From NCBI GenBank assembly GCA_000969725.1, contig JXSR01S035084.1: a DNA stretch of 28,802 nt, one strand, 5' to 3'. A program made the translations under genes and the position numbers. This DNA comes from Ophiothrix spiculata. Its lineage: Eukaryota; Echinodermata; Ophiuroidea; Amphilepidida; Ophiotrichidae. Numbering within the stretch: the stretch's first letter is position 1; the number at the start of each line of letters is the position of its first letter. Below, piece after piece: positions 1 through 11,637 of this stretch. The notes below the pieces were generated by a model that worked only from the letters and a program-made list of their open reading frames with translations, was not told where the DNA came from and made no database searches.

Positions 1-1156
1 ACCACCACGAGATATGGACTCAAGCCTGGATAAATCGCTCACCTTTCGCGTCCGGCCAAACTCGTTGTTTGTGATTTATCAAAAATCGAGTCTTTGACAA
101 AGACTATACAATCGGAAATGTTACAATATTAAAAGACACTGAAATACAACGCAGTAATGAAATTAGAATGGTCATTTATTCTATATTCTACATGTAAATT
201 ACAGCTCTGAAAAGGTAAATTTGCAAGCAACTGAAAATGCAAGCCATATAAATATAGTAATGTAAGTTGTGGTACGTTTCATTCAACCCACCTGAAACCA
301 CTTTAGCAATTGAATCCATTAGATTAAATGTTAACAAAATAAAACTTGGTGAAGTAAAATGGCTATAATTTGTGGTGTGCAATCCACACCATAATGACCT
401 GCCATTAGTGTCAGGCAGTTATTTACTACATATCACTTGGTTAAGCTTTAAGCAAACTGAACATTGATTGAACCATATGACACTTCAACATGACATTGCT
501 GTAAATTTCTCCCCAAACATGTCCTGGTATGTTTGACATGATGGTATGCATAGCATAGCGGATGGAAAGACAAATAGAGTTATTGCTCCATTACAGGTGT
601 AAGTTGGGATGATGTATGGGGCTATGCCACCTGAAAAACATTATGGAGCCGGTACTTTGAAAAGGTCAGACAAAGGACTGCATGTATGTTCAAAAATCAA
701 ACACTCCATTGGTCTCCTTCCTCATTATAACTTGTAGTAGGCCTAGTGAAAAAAGAGGTTGCCTTCTTTTTGCCAAGAAAAATCAGCATCAACCTGTAAC
801 AGTCAACCTGCATGCAGACTCAATTTTCAAGAGTAAAATTAGCACTACAATTGGGCTCGCTTGTTATGTTTACTGTCAAGAGAGCATAGACCAAGAAGTG
901 GCCTGACAGATAAGCTGTCTGTGGCTTATTAGTGATCTATGTAGGGTGTACTACACTAAACAACTAGCACTCGCAATCCGGCATTTCTAAAATCGGCAAA
1001 ACTGACTGCCCTTTCCTAAATGAGGACCTCAAAACGTATGGAAGGGCAATATGTTTGGTCAATATTTTGTTCTAATTATAGAGTTAGGTTTATTTAAAGA
1101 TGCTCTGATGCCAGTTTTGATCACCAGATTCTTTGATAAAATTTAAAGCGTTTTCC
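1..1156. other. Noncoding stretch, no gene recognised
   Basis: AT-rich sequence with short open frames on both strands that show no recognisable domain. A minus-strand frame near 188-382 has a donor-like CAG|GTGGGT inside it, but no convincing acceptor and no recognisable protein, so it is not called as an exon. No tandem array and no clear terminal inverted repeat was found here. Confidence 0.5.
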
Positions 1157-1160
1157 TTAA

Positions 1161-1394
1161 AAGGGGCATTAGACAAGTTCAGCATCATCCCCATTTTTTC
1201 CCCAAGCATTTTGAGATTTTTGCATCATTTGAAGAATTAGGGGTAATAATGACAGTATGCAAAGTTTCATTGTTAAAGTCAAACCCTATATATCAAAATA
1301 TTTATATATTCTTTTATTTTTAATTATCATTGTAGACAACATATGGAGTGTAAATCGTCCTCAAATAAACTTTAAAATTTTGTCCAATGCCCCT
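1161..1394. mobile_element. TTAA-flanked MITE (GGGGCATT family)
   Basis: About 234 bp bounded by inverted ends AGGGGCATTAGACAAG on the left and, read inward from the right, AGGGGCATTGGACAAA. TTAA lies directly outside each end (1157-1160 and 1395-1398), with one extra A on the left. There is no coding capacity, so it is non-autonomous. TTAA target duplications are typical of piggyBac and Kolobok transposons. The purine start fits Kolobok-like ends better than the CCY start of piggyBac, but that assignment is inference. Related fragments lie at 3505-3605 and 13226-13310. Confidence 0.72.
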
Positions 1395-1398
1395 TTAA

Positions 1399-3022
1399 TT
1401 TACGTCTGATTCTGGTATATACAAAATTTGGCTGTCAGTGATAGAGGCATTATAACATTATCGTCCAGTATTTTGAAAATATTGCCTTGATGGTGTACTT
1501 TTATCATCGTTTTCTGTTAGAAGAGATCATAATCAATTGAGAAAAGGCAGTGTTGAATCAACCAGTTGCTTTATTATTGAGTTTTCGGGTGTTTTTTGGA
1601 AGCCATTTTTTTTTGTACAGTTAAGTCAATGGGAAGCTATTTCCTGCAGACTCAGTAGGATTTATAAGGTTAGTGAACTAACTATATAGGCCAGGTTTGC
1701 AGGTGCAACAAGGATAAAATTACAGTAATTTTTTCAGGGCTGCCCCCTTTTTGGACTGCAACCACTTATAGGGCCCTCCTTTTTGCATCGCAGGCCTTCC
1801 CATTAGTGTTCGTGAAGGGTTCCTAAAAGTATCTCCAAGTTGCTCTGTGTCTTTACTCTAAATGGGTTTTTTGACCATAAATGGTACCCCTGTGCATTAA
1901 GTTTTACCAAAACCTGAAATACGGTATTGATACATTTATGCAGGGCATTTATGTTTATTGTGAGATGTTTTCTGCATATGTTATAGCACTTAATTTATGT
2001 TATTCCTCATGTATAAAGTACCACATATTAGACCCTATATTAAATTTGCAAATCACTCTTCAAATATTTTTAGGCCACAATCTTTTTAATTTGTTTAGTG
2101 CTAATTGGCAATGGTTTTAAACCAAATGACTGACAAAGACAAAACCACAACAGGAAACAATAGTATACCAATACAACCTTATCCATGGAGCGCCTGCTGC
2201 GTCAAATAGCCAGTAATATCCAAATTTGGTCAATAGAATGAAATCATGAAAAGTGCTGAAATACAAATTATCACACACTTTGAAATTGATAAAACATTAA
2301 CAATTCATAATGGGAGCAATTTGAATACAGAAACTACATGAAGGCCTACTTTGTCTATGGAATGCCCAAATGCCCCATGCATAGATAGACAGGAATGACT
2401 GCACAGTTTAATTTAAGTACATTAGGTCATAAAGTTGAAAACCTTTATAGTCTTTTATTTTATGAAATTGGAACATTTTTTTGTTCTGTGAGTTGTAAGG
2501 TGGTATTGACAACTGCAACATAAAAACATTGCATCTTTTCTATTTTCAGTTTGCCGAAAACACAACATTTTGAAGAATGAACATTCCGATAGTCCCTAAA
2601 TGATGCTGGAACTAGGGTTTCCCAGTCCTTGACTCATTTCACTTTCAAATTAGAATTTGACCACTTGAATTTCCTGATCTTTGTATCAATATTATTCACA
2701 TTGGACTCAAGGTAACTAGATTGCCATTGATTGTGAATCGATTGTTTCACAAATGGCACTTAAAACAAACATTGTAATTGAAAAATGAAAAGAATATGTT
2801 TCTTTGAGGTTATATTTTTGACAAGTACATTGTCAAACAACTAAAAGCTTTCACAAAACCTACACAACATATTTAAAATAATCATTAAAAGTTGTGACTT
2901 CAAACACTCTTGCCAGTCAAAAAATGTGTTGTTTTAATACATTGTTTGCCCTCTTTTGATTTTTGATAAATCTGGACACTTACTTTTTAAGATGACCAGA
3001 CTTATCATAATATTTTGCTATT
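1399..3022. other. Noncoding stretch, nothing identified
   Basis: No gene, RNA gene, tandem array or clear inverted-repeat element was recognised. The longest open frame (about 1881-2120, plus strand) is AT-driven and resembles no known protein. A C-rich patch near 1740-1800 resembles debris of an old repeat. Confidence 0.5.
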
Positions 3023-3026
3023 TTAA

Positions 3027-3493
3027 GGTGTTTGGTCCACACGCCGTTCACGCGTACCAGTACGCGCCACTTTCCGAGTTGGTAAGTCCCGCACTACGCA
3101 TGCGCATATTCTCTTAGTAGTGTTTTGAAGCTAAAAATGGCCATATTTATGTATTTTTCTGGAAAATTAGGTCCGTGACCCCCAATTTTTATTTTTTTAT
3201 TTGAAAGAACATACTTGTGTGCAACTTTTATAAAAAAAAATTAACAAAATTACTCGAGCAGATTTTTTGAATCAACACTAAATAATTTCACTTTTGCCAC
3301 ATTTCCCATAGACCCCTGTACTAATTTGTCCCCAAAAACCTCAAAAAATGGTGTTTTTAAACAGACTCTCATGCAAAAACGAGTCCCGTACCCCCCAATT
3401 TTTATTTTAAAAATCGGTTCTACATCGATAAAATATCATTCATGCCGATTTATACAAAAATTGCTCGAGCGGATCTCCCATGGACCAAACACC
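3027..3493. mobile_element. TTAA-flanked MITE (GGTGTTTGG family)
   Basis: A 467-bp element with perfect 13-bp terminal inverted repeats, GGTGTTTGGTCCA and its complement at 3481-3493. Exact TTAA duplications flank it at 3023-3026 and 3494-3497. Inside there is a diverged direct repeat: a module with CCCCCAATTTTTATTTT followed by a CTCGAGC(A/G)GAT block occurs near 3170-3265 and again near 3385-3475. No transposase frame is present. TTAA duplication supports a piggyBac or Kolobok type; purine ends favour the latter. Confidence 0.85.
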
Positions 3494-3504
3494 TTAAGCA
3501 ACCT

Positions 3505-3605
3505 AGGTGATTGACAACATTCATAGACATATTACCCCTAAATGATGCAAAAATTCCATAACGTCTGGATAAAAGTTTGATGCTGAACTTGTCCAACAAC
3601 GCAAA
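3505..3605. repeat. Diverged reverse copy of the 1161-1394 element
   Basis: The block with 'tattacccctaa', 'atgatgcaaaaat' and 'tgatgctgaacttgtcc' matches the reverse complement of the left half of the element at 1161-1394. The ends are decayed and no target duplication can be seen. It sits only about 10 bp beyond the right TTAA of the neighbouring 3027-3493 element. Confidence 0.6.
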
Positions 3606-3887
3606 GTTTAAAAAAAAACATTTGCTATGGTGTCTTTAAATTTCTTTTTTAATTCCATTTCTTTTAATATGTTTACGGTATAATACGGACTATATCATCA
3701 TGTTATTCAGTGTTTGACAGTACTGTTTCGTAACGACCAAAGATCCTCACTCATCAGAAACGCATTGCAGAATGAACTCACAAAAATGTTCTCAACCTTA
3801 ATAAATAAAAGTTATACAATTTACAATTACATATACAGCTAATTATCAAAATGAGGGGGATACTCTAAATATATCAAGTTCCATCAC

Positions 3888-3973
3888 TTGGGGTCGAGCA
3901 CTTTACAATTTGAATAGTTTCGACTGAACTTTGGGGTCGAGCACTTTACAATTTGAATAGTTTCGACTGAACT
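3888..3973. repeat. Perfect 43-bp tandem duplication
   Basis: Two identical 43-bp units, each starting ttggggtcgagcac, lie at 3888-3930 and 3931-3973. The lack of any difference between units points to a recent event. No gene overlaps. Confidence 0.95.
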
Positions 3974-4347
3974 TTTTAACAATTTTTTTTAATATTCAGA
4001 AAGGGGCTAAATGACAAAACAACCTAAAGATGCAGTTTGTAGCTTCTGTTAGTTATCAGTTTTCATTATTTTCAATATTTTCATTTTATATTTTGGAACC
4101 TTTGTACTGCAAATTATTAAATGCCTCTAGCCATTTAATCTGGCTTGCACAGGTCAGAAATAATACAAAACTCACACAAAACAATCTACTTTTAATCAAA
4201 ATCAGAATCTGACTTAGCTGTAGATTAAGATATTTCCAAAAAAAATAAACAAATTAAAGTAATCGGAGATGTCTTGAAAATTACAAAGTAAATTATAAAG
4301 CAAATTTTAAAATTTCATTATTTATTTACACTATTGTTTATTGATTT

Positions 4348-4464
4348 AATTCGTGAACGCGTCAAAGTTAGTGATCACGCAGGTCTCTCCCACGTGAGCG
4401 TACATTTTCAAGATGAAAAAGGTCTACGTCTATGCTCACGACTTTGAGTACGCATTCACGAATT
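4348..4464. repeat. Imperfect inverted repeat, possible fold-back element
   Basis: The left arm begins aattcgtgaacgcgt and the right arm, read on the opposite strand, begins aattcgtgaatgcgt. Similarity then continues for about 20 further bases through a 'caaagt...gtgatcac / gtgagcat' block, around a loop of about 45 bp. No target duplication was identified. Confidence 0.6.
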
Positions 4465-6169
4465 ACTGCCACAAACAATAAATTTTATTTTACAAATAAT
4501 CTTGTATTTCATTGTATAACTATACCCAATGTAACATCTATCTCTGTTGATTTTTCAAACTGGAATCATGCATTAAGGTTATGGGTAATATTTCGAAATC
4601 ACTGTCAAAATGTACACTAAAATTCGCCTCCGAACGCAAAATCCGGTGCAAAATTCGTCAACCTAATTGAACTTACCCGACTAAAATTGCCTTTTTCTCA
4701 AAAGGCCTTACAATCTTTGCAATTTTAATTAGATTTAAATGCAATAGAAATGCTCGATCATCCATTAATATGTAGAAAAGTACCAAAAACTTACGCTAAA
4801 TTTATGGCCTTCCGATTTTCTCTATGTTTATGCTCAAAATTGGTAGACCTGGTATTAAAATATGAATATTAATTTGTGACGTCATACCTGGGACTTGCAT
4901 TCGTCATCGGAATTTCGCGATTTTTGTGCAAAATTTTGGGAAAAAAAACTTTCTGAAAAAAAAAGTTATACGGTCGCAGCTTGAGAATCGGTCGGTCGGA
5001 CGAGGACAAGCAAACATTTTTTTTTTTTGGCCTTATTTTACATACAATTCTAAATAAACATTTAAAACTTGTTAACACCCAAATCCAAAAAAAAATACAT
5101 TTTAAAGAAAGCGATTTTCTACCACTTGTTTTGAACAGAACACTTGAATACATTAGTAGTGTCAATTAGCAAGCTCAACAAAGAAAAGCAAGACATTCAA
5201 ATCCACGGTTGATTTCTCACATTTGTTCAAAGAACAGTACCTGTCTGTTGTCTTAAGATTTAATTGCATGGCTTCATGAAAGGGATTAGAGTGCTCTATT
5301 CGGCTTCCAGCTTTCCATTTTCTTGTTCAAACTTCAAAGTTTGCTTTGAAAAGCTAAGTAAATTCTAGCCACCAGCTAGCGAGATCCTTACTGAATTTTG
5401 AATGTGATATTTTAAGTCGGCTTTCAAGAGAGTGTAATCATCAATTTGAGTGTGAAGATCAGGATTTGTTATTGACATTATACACTAGAGCAATTATTAA
5501 TTCAAATTTTCCCTTACACCTACTCCGAAGTTTCATTCATTTCACCCACCTTCATTGAGGATGGAATTCTATTGAATATTAATTTATAAATGAAAAGGGC
5601 ATTTATGAATTAGATATGTATTAAAGATCCAAACTGTTTTAAATCAAATTCTGCATAAAATATTTACATAGCATGTAACAAGTTGACCTAATATGATGGC
5701 AGATTTATCAATAAATGAAACTGAGGCCTTGCTAGTTACTATCATCTATATCAATAATTAAAACTTGGAAAGGTCGAACATTACAACACCTGCAATATAG
5801 CAAGCTTTCACATGGACAAGTTCTCCGTATTACAGAAAAATGGAAAAATTCACAGAATTTACAAAAAAATGGAAATTCACGGGAATTTTTTTTTTCCTGA
5901 CCAAAAAAAAAATGATGAAAAAATAATGAGAATGTTTAATCATGTTAAAAAACACAATCATTATTTTCAAATGACTAGAAGGACATTGTTTGTTATAAGC
6001 CGGCTATATTTCTAGACTTCAGTAAGAAATTGCATAGTGGAAAATCATGGAGTTCGGTATTTACAACCGCCCACTGAAAAGCACAACATTTGGTGTTAAA
6101 AATACTGGAAAACTTGCCACCTTACACTAGTATGTCATGGAGAAACAAGTACGATCGGAAACGTCTCAG
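4465..6169. other. Noncoding stretch, nothing identified
   Basis: AT-rich, with several poly-A and poly-T runs. The opposite-strand frames near 4869-5169 overlap and are driven by those homopolymers. No gene, RNA or tandem array is supported. Confidence 0.5.
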
Positions 6170-6479
6170 TAGCTGCAGGACTTTCCCTCCCCTACATTAT
6201 GTTTTCAAACGACCTTTGACCCCAGGGGAAAGGTCTGACGATGGGGTCACAAATAACACTTTTGATCGCTGGTCCAAGACAAACAATTTGACACCTCAAC
6301 CTTTGAAATTGGACAAAGTAGAACATTTGACCTTTCTTTTGACCTTTGACCCCAGGAAAATATCAGACAATGGGATTCCCAGTGACAAACAATTTGACAC
6401 CTTAACCTTTGGAATAGGACAAAGGACGGACGGACGGACAGAGAGACATAGTGACTTATAGAGCTGCTTCCTGCAGCTA
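6170..6479. mobile_element. Short repeat element with DR1-like motifs and GGAC tract
   Basis: Bounded by inverted TAGCTGCAGGA (6170-6180) and TCCTGCAGCTA (6469-6479). Inside, a unit of about 130 bp is duplicated in tandem. Each unit starts with GACCTTTGACCCCAGG (6211 and 6341) and contains a GACAAACAATTTGACACC block. A short (GGAC)n tract follows at about 6424-6439. Dispersed repeats of this kind are common in marine invertebrate genomes. The open frame at 6090-6461 crosses the element and flank and has no recognisable domain, so it is not called as a gene. Confidence 0.65.
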
Positions 6480-7663
6480 AAAAGAAGGGAAAAGGGAAAA
6501 AGGAAGACTACAAATGTATAAACATTTTTTTTGTAGACTGTGTTGTTTTCAGTCTGACTACTGTTATGCTCTTTCAAGCTTGTCAAAATCAAAAAGTTTT
6601 TGACGTTTATATTGATATCTGCTCAGTAATGATATTGAAAGCTGAACAAGCTATTATAAAGTTGCTCTACTTCTTACGATCATGTACTATATAGTACCAG
6701 TTGGTGTATGTCCTCAAGGGACTCTGTCCTTCACAGAAATATCTTGACACAAACTTATAAAGATATCTCATCATCTTATCATGTCTAATGGCAAATTGCT
6801 CCAAGAATAATATTCGCAAATTGTTCATGATGTTGACGACTTAAATTTCCCTAGTTAGTCTCTCGTCATTCCAAGCACATCTATTGCTCCCATAAGACCA
6901 TTTATTACTTCTTTTTGCTAAGGATACTTATATTCCACTGTGACTCAAGTGTTTTGATCGACCAAAATCTTATATCATTTAATATATTCAAAGTCAGTTT
7001 AACAAATTTAAAGTTCTTCGCCTTCGATAGAATTTTAATTGAGAAATTTGATGCAGTTCCTTACAGGTTGTGTGGGAATGAGTCCCCAGGGCATTAATCT
7101 GGTTCTCACTTTGAATTCTCTTCTCAAACTTGATGTAACTCTAACAAAATATTAAACATAACATAAAATGAAAAATTAATGAGTCTCCATTCTGCATTTA
7201 TATCCAAGAAGTCAATTTTTGTTCACTTCCTGAATATTCCAACATTTTCTCATGAGAATATAAAATGAAACATTGAATTTATCTACTTTGATGACATTTC
7301 GTTTTGTTTTCAAATCTTTATTTTAGTTTGTCACATCCTGCATGGTTTGATATTTTCACCGGAACAACAATAATCTGACTGCCATGTGAAAAGGAAATGA
7401 AAATAGTAATCAGCATCTCATGACAAACAGCAAAACACCAAAATATAGTTTCCAAGTGAAGAATGGGCTCCTCAGAATCAAATAGAACGCTCAGGCGTTC
7501 CAATTCGTATCGAGTACATATTAATTCAGTATGGGTTATATACACCTATAATGGAAATTCAGGACTGAAAGGGTTAAAGAAAAACTCAATCACATCATAT
7601 AAATATTAAAGTATATGATTGGCTGTCTAAAACAAGTTTAAAGCCTCATAAAAAAAAACAAAG
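6480..7663. other. Noncoding stretch, nothing identified
   Basis: No gene, RNA gene or repeat structure was recognised. Open frames near 6915-7097 (plus) and 7318-7545 (minus) encode low-complexity peptides without family resemblance. Confidence 0.5.
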
Positions 7664-7961
7664 TTGTTTCTCGTCCTGCCCTCCTCACTTTTTGGTGCTG
7701 CACCACTTTTTTTGTAAAAATGCTAAAAAGGTGTACAAAATCGTTCAAATATCAAGACCCCACTTTCCTTTTTAAAAGATTCTTTTAACTTTTAATATTT
7801 TTAATGTTGGAACTGTATCACATCGAGTTAATACATGTAACTCTTGAATATGAAGTGAACATCTACCAAGGGTAAAATTGCTCAGGCTCTGTCCAACATT
7901 ACAAAACCCACCTCCCTCCTGCCTCACATTTTGAGAACCCTTCTATTTGGACGAGAAACAA
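7664..7961. mobile_element. Putative 298-bp TIR element
   Basis: Perfect 13-bp inverted ends, TTGTTTCTCGTCC at 7664-7676 and its complement at 7949-7961. There is no coding capacity. A target duplication is not clear because both flanks are A/T-rich, so the superfamily is left open. Confidence 0.6.
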
Positions 7962-8220
7962 ATTATTTTTATATATGTGGATTAATTTTTCTGATTTTAT
8001 TCCTGACAGTGTTATGAGAGATTGGCACAAATTCTAGTTAACTTTTAATAAGCCATTTACACCACCACTTCAAGAGTTTGCTTGGCAGTATTCGTTTCTA
8101 GGGTGAATTACGGTCAACTAACTCACTTGGTCACACTAATTCAATCATGCCGTTTAATAAAGATGCTCATTTACACGAATCAGTCTCAGCTTGCACTTGG
8201 TGGTACTTGTTAAAAGGGAC

Positions 8221-8532
8221 TAGTCTAGATTCAGAGGTCAAAATATTTATTTTAAGGCAGCTATTTTTTTCAGCAAATAAAAATCTCCCTCTGACTTTCA
8301 TTCCAGGGGGCTCTTTTGAGCTACTTGGGATATTTTTGCTAAATATATTTAATGTGTTATGAGCATCATTTTGGGCAGTTTAACTTCATCTACTTAAGTT
8401 AAGTGGAGCAATTGTTGTGCTTTTGTAATATTTTTTCTGCCCTCTTCCATCTTTGTAAGGGGGCTTTTTTTTATCAAAATAGGGGGTGCTTCGCCCTCCG
8501 CCCTCTTGTATTTTGACCCTGTTCTAGATTAT
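8221..8532. mobile_element. Possible decayed TIR element
   Basis: The left block with AGTCTAGATTCAGAGGTCAAAATA is matched in inverse orientation on the right by AATCTAGA-ACAGGGTCAAAATA. The interior holds a C/G-rich 'gccctccgccctc' patch. No target duplication is visible, so the boundaries are approximate. Confidence 0.4.
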
Positions 8533-8777
8533 ATGGAGAACTTTTTTGAAATAAAAACTTTATTTCTTTGTAAAATATTATCAAATTCAATGAAGAGGTA
8601 AAATATTCCAAGCAAGCGAATCAGTTATGGCCAAAATGGTTATTTTTCAATAAGAGTAACATTATAGTTCATTTTCAATGGATCTTGTATTAATTAGTGA
8701 TGTTGTTTTTTCTGTAACTATCCTTTCGTAAATTTTCGCTTTTCTTATGGTGAATAACATTCATTTCATAACATTAA

Positions 8778-9129
8778 AGCAATACTATAAGATTTTGATC
8801 AAAAATTGTTTATAGTAAAAACAACATAAAATGGAGGAATGTGACTATCTAATAGCATTTTCAAGTGTATTTTGTGAAAAAAAATTGTTTTGCCACCAAA
8901 AAATGGATAAAAAGCACATGCATGCTTTCCTATACTAATACATGTGGAATTAAATTCGGGATCCCAAATTTAATTCAACAAATGAACATAACAGAAAAAG
9001 TAAGCATCTTTAAGCCAAATCGTTTGAAGGGTATTCATAGATCTACCAAAAACAAACCCAATAAACCCAAAAAATCAAAAGACATTGGTGACAGGGGGCG
9101 CTTCATTTTTAACACTTTATAGTATTGCT
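8778..9129. mobile_element. TTAA-flanked MITE (AGCAATACTATAA family)
   Basis: A 352-bp element with perfect 13-bp inverted ends AGCAATACTATAA. Exact TTAA copies lie immediately outside at 8774-8777 and 9130-9133. An 85-codon plus-strand frame fills much of the interior but has no recognisable domain and is not a transposase. It is non-autonomous and most likely mobilised by a Kolobok or piggyBac transposase; the choice between them is inference. Confidence 0.85.
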
Positions 9130-9552
9130 TTAACAAATGTGCCACTTTCAATGCATTTCATTCAAATATTTAGGATTTTTGAGAAACACAGGATAAAAAC
9201 GAATGTTTTGAGGAGCTACATTTTAATTCATTGGGTTGGAATTTTGTATACCGTACCTGAATGACAATTCATTTTCAGGATTGCATGGATATAATTCTTT
9301 GCTGTTGTCAATATTTCCTCTAAAAGTGCATTTTCTTGTACCTGTAAGGACTATTTGATCCTGAATTCAGGGATATTTCCCAAAACAGTTACATCCCTGA
9401 TAGAACTTGTCCAAATTAGTAGCTATAAGACAATTAACACTTGTATTGCATTCAGCATATTCAGATCGTATGATTTCTATTCAACTTATACCAATACCCA
9501 CAGAAACACACAACAGGAAAGATGTGTGTAATCAAGAGGAAGTACTAGTGTA

Positions 9553-10517
9553 TGGTGGCATTTCATGAGGTGGGTCAAAAATGAGTTACATGGTCAAAAT
9601 GGTTAAAAAATCAACTTTGTGATATGATGTTAATATTATTGATCTCTTTCAATTCAAGAAACTTTTTTGCCAAATATCCCTTTTGTTTTGGCAAGATGAT
9701 CTTATTAATGGTTAATTACTCAATAGACGGCAATGCAAACTGTAATTTTGAAACACGTTTTTCTCAAAATTGCCTGTTTTTACTAAAACAAGTCATAAAT
9801 TGGAATGATTAATGGTAAACAGTTCATTTTTTCAGGATATGTTCTAAACACTTTGATAGTTACTTTGATGCATTAAACTTGAACCAGAACCCTTAGGGTC
9901 TTGGTGTTAATGACCTTCAATTAATTAGAGGGGGCTATACAAGGGGAGAAAAATAGTGATGTTTTAAACCATTCTGTCCAACTTTTATTTGATGCAGCTT
10001 GATCCCCTGAACATTTTGACACCAAATTTGTCAAAATCGGACAAAAAATGAGAAGGTACTGCCCAAAAAACTGATTTGAGGGGATGGATGGGTCTGAAGA
10101 GGGTCTAAAATGATAAATTTGCCAATTACTGTAATTATATACCAAATTTTTGCCATGTTGGTGACTATTTATATGTATTTGAGGTCACAGAATCTATTTG
10201 TATATGTTCCAGCAGTGTCAAACCTTCCGAAATGGTGATTTCCTCAATTTGGCTATCTACCGCATCCTTAGGCACCGCATCCTTAGGCACCACCACCCTT
10301 GTACTGTCAAGTTTAAACCATTGTTTCTCCTAAATTATGTAACCCATGAAAACTAAATTAATACCACAAATAGCAGAAAGTGTAAGCTTTCAAATGAGAC
10401 ATTAAACAAGTCCATAGGCCAAGGAATAGTGAATTTACATCAAATTAAGTTCGAGAACTCATGAAAAAATGTAACAACACCACCTTTTTAGCATACCCAC
10501 CTAATGAAATGCCACCG
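9553..10517. mobile_element. TA-flanked TIR element, about 965 bp
   Basis: Inverted ends [T/C]GGTGGCATTTCAT[G/T]AGGTGGGT lie at the left edge and, in reverse, at the right edge. TA dinucleotides at 9551-9552 and 10518-10519 could be target duplications of Tc1/mariner type. The interior is noncoding. It includes a perfect small direct repeat of the 15-mer accgcatccttaggc near 10259-10288. The minus frame at 9921-10145 has no transposase motif. Confidence 0.65.
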
Positions 10518-10822
10518 TATACAACATCCTGAGCAAGATTCAAATTGAAGAAAAAATTGACAAAATCTATAGGTTAAAACTTAAAGGTAAGTGATTTGAT
10601 ATGGTATACATTGTAAATTTTTAACATATGAATAGGCCCACTTCTCCAGATGTCTGACCATCATGTATAAGGCCTATAATTAAAGGAGTTTGTTTAAAAT
10701 CTACTGTTTCACATTGCTACAGCCAAATTACTATTCATTATCAGCAATTTTGCGACATATTCTACATAATGTAACCCTAACACTTCTTCTCCTCGGAAAT
10801 TTGAAATTCAAAAATCACAGAT

Positions 10823-10895
10823 TTTCACCTGGATTCGAACCCAGGACCTCTCGCTTCCCAATCCCAATTATCACTATGTCAAGCCAGTGAGCAGG
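10823..10895 (-). repeat. tRNA-like fragment, probable decayed SINE head
   Basis: On the minus strand the sequence GCGAGAGGTCCTGGGTTCGAATCCAGG resembles the 3' half of a tRNA, close to tRNA-Pro, with a perfect pol III B box GGTTCGAATCC (complement at 10831-10841). The 5' half has no clear A box and no foldable acceptor or D arm, so a functional tRNA is unlikely. Confidence 0.5.
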
Positions 10896-10911
10896 CGCTG
10901 CCATGGCAGCG
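10896..10911. repeat. Perfect 16-bp palindrome
   Basis: CGCTGCCATGGCAGCG reads the same on both strands and abuts the tRNA-like fragment. It may be a chance dyad or a relic of the repeat. Confidence 0.6.
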
Positions 10912-11210
10912 ATTTCGTGGTAATAGCTAAGTCTGGTCTATGATGTATTTGGACTTGGGCAAATTTCGTAACTTTGTGGAATGGGATGTATTGTGTGAGA
11001 TTCAGTGGGGTTAGGGCAAATTTTTTGCCCTTTTCTCAAAAAGTGTAAGATGGATGTCTACAAGCCGTTTTGCAAGTCAGCCCTTCAAAAAGGAATCTGC
11101 AGCAAGCGATTAAAAGAATTAAAGAATCATTAATTCATTCTGCAATCCAAATAACAAAAGTTACAGCACCATTTACGGAGTCGTTCAATACATGCACACA
11201 CTACCCTGTT

Positions 11211-11396
11211 TATCACATTGGTTAGTGTTTTCCCTAATGAAGGTATCTAAATCCCACCTGATACTCTGGTTCTGCAGTGATAAAAAGGACCATCAACATT
11301 CAATGAGCCTCCAGGGGGGGCACACACTTGATTATCACATTGGTTAGTGTTTTCCCTTTAAGGTATCTCAGTCCCACCTGATCCACTGGTTCTGCT
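11211..11396. repeat. 122-bp-spaced tandem duplication
   Basis: The block starting tatcacattggttagtg at 11211 recurs at 11333, including the 'cccacctgat' and 'ctggttctgc' stretches. The downstream part of the unit (ggttctgcag...aaggaccatcaacattca, 11268-11303) reappears at 11639-11672. The second copy was therefore split by the MITE at 11396-11637. Confidence 0.8.
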
Positions 11397-11637
11397 AGTT
11401 CGATTAATAGAATCCTTGTTTTTTCGGGTGACACAAACCAACATGAGGGATATAACTACCAAGTCCAGTGATCTAGAAAGCCACTTTACTACCTACCCCC
11501 GGAGGGGCGATCGGTCTGCTATGCGATCAGTCTGCTATGTATTTATAGAACTCAGGCTTTTTAGTAACTGGTATGATGTGATAGTGGATTATATTATATA
11601 GTAACACAGAAAAAATCAAGGTCTTAGAATCGGACTA
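11396..11637. mobile_element. hAT-like MITE inserted in a tandem duplicate
   Basis: The 242-bp element starts TAGTTCGATT and ends with the complement of TAGTCCGATT. An 8-bp target duplication GGTTCTGC lies at 11388-11395 and 11639-11646, with the preceding T also shared. Eight-bp duplications and TAG ends are typical of hAT transposons. The intact first tandem copy at 11211 onward shows the site before insertion. It is related, in opposite orientation, to the element at 13384-13640. No transposase frame is present. Confidence 0.85.

Noticed and set aside
188..382. Minus-strand exon ending at CAG|GTGGGT near 289
   Set aside because: No convincing acceptor and no recognisable protein; the donor match alone is weak evidence.
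6090..6461. 123-codon plus-strand gene
   Set aside because: Most of the frame lies in a tandemly duplicated repeat element with inverted ends and simple GGAC repeats, and it shows no domain.
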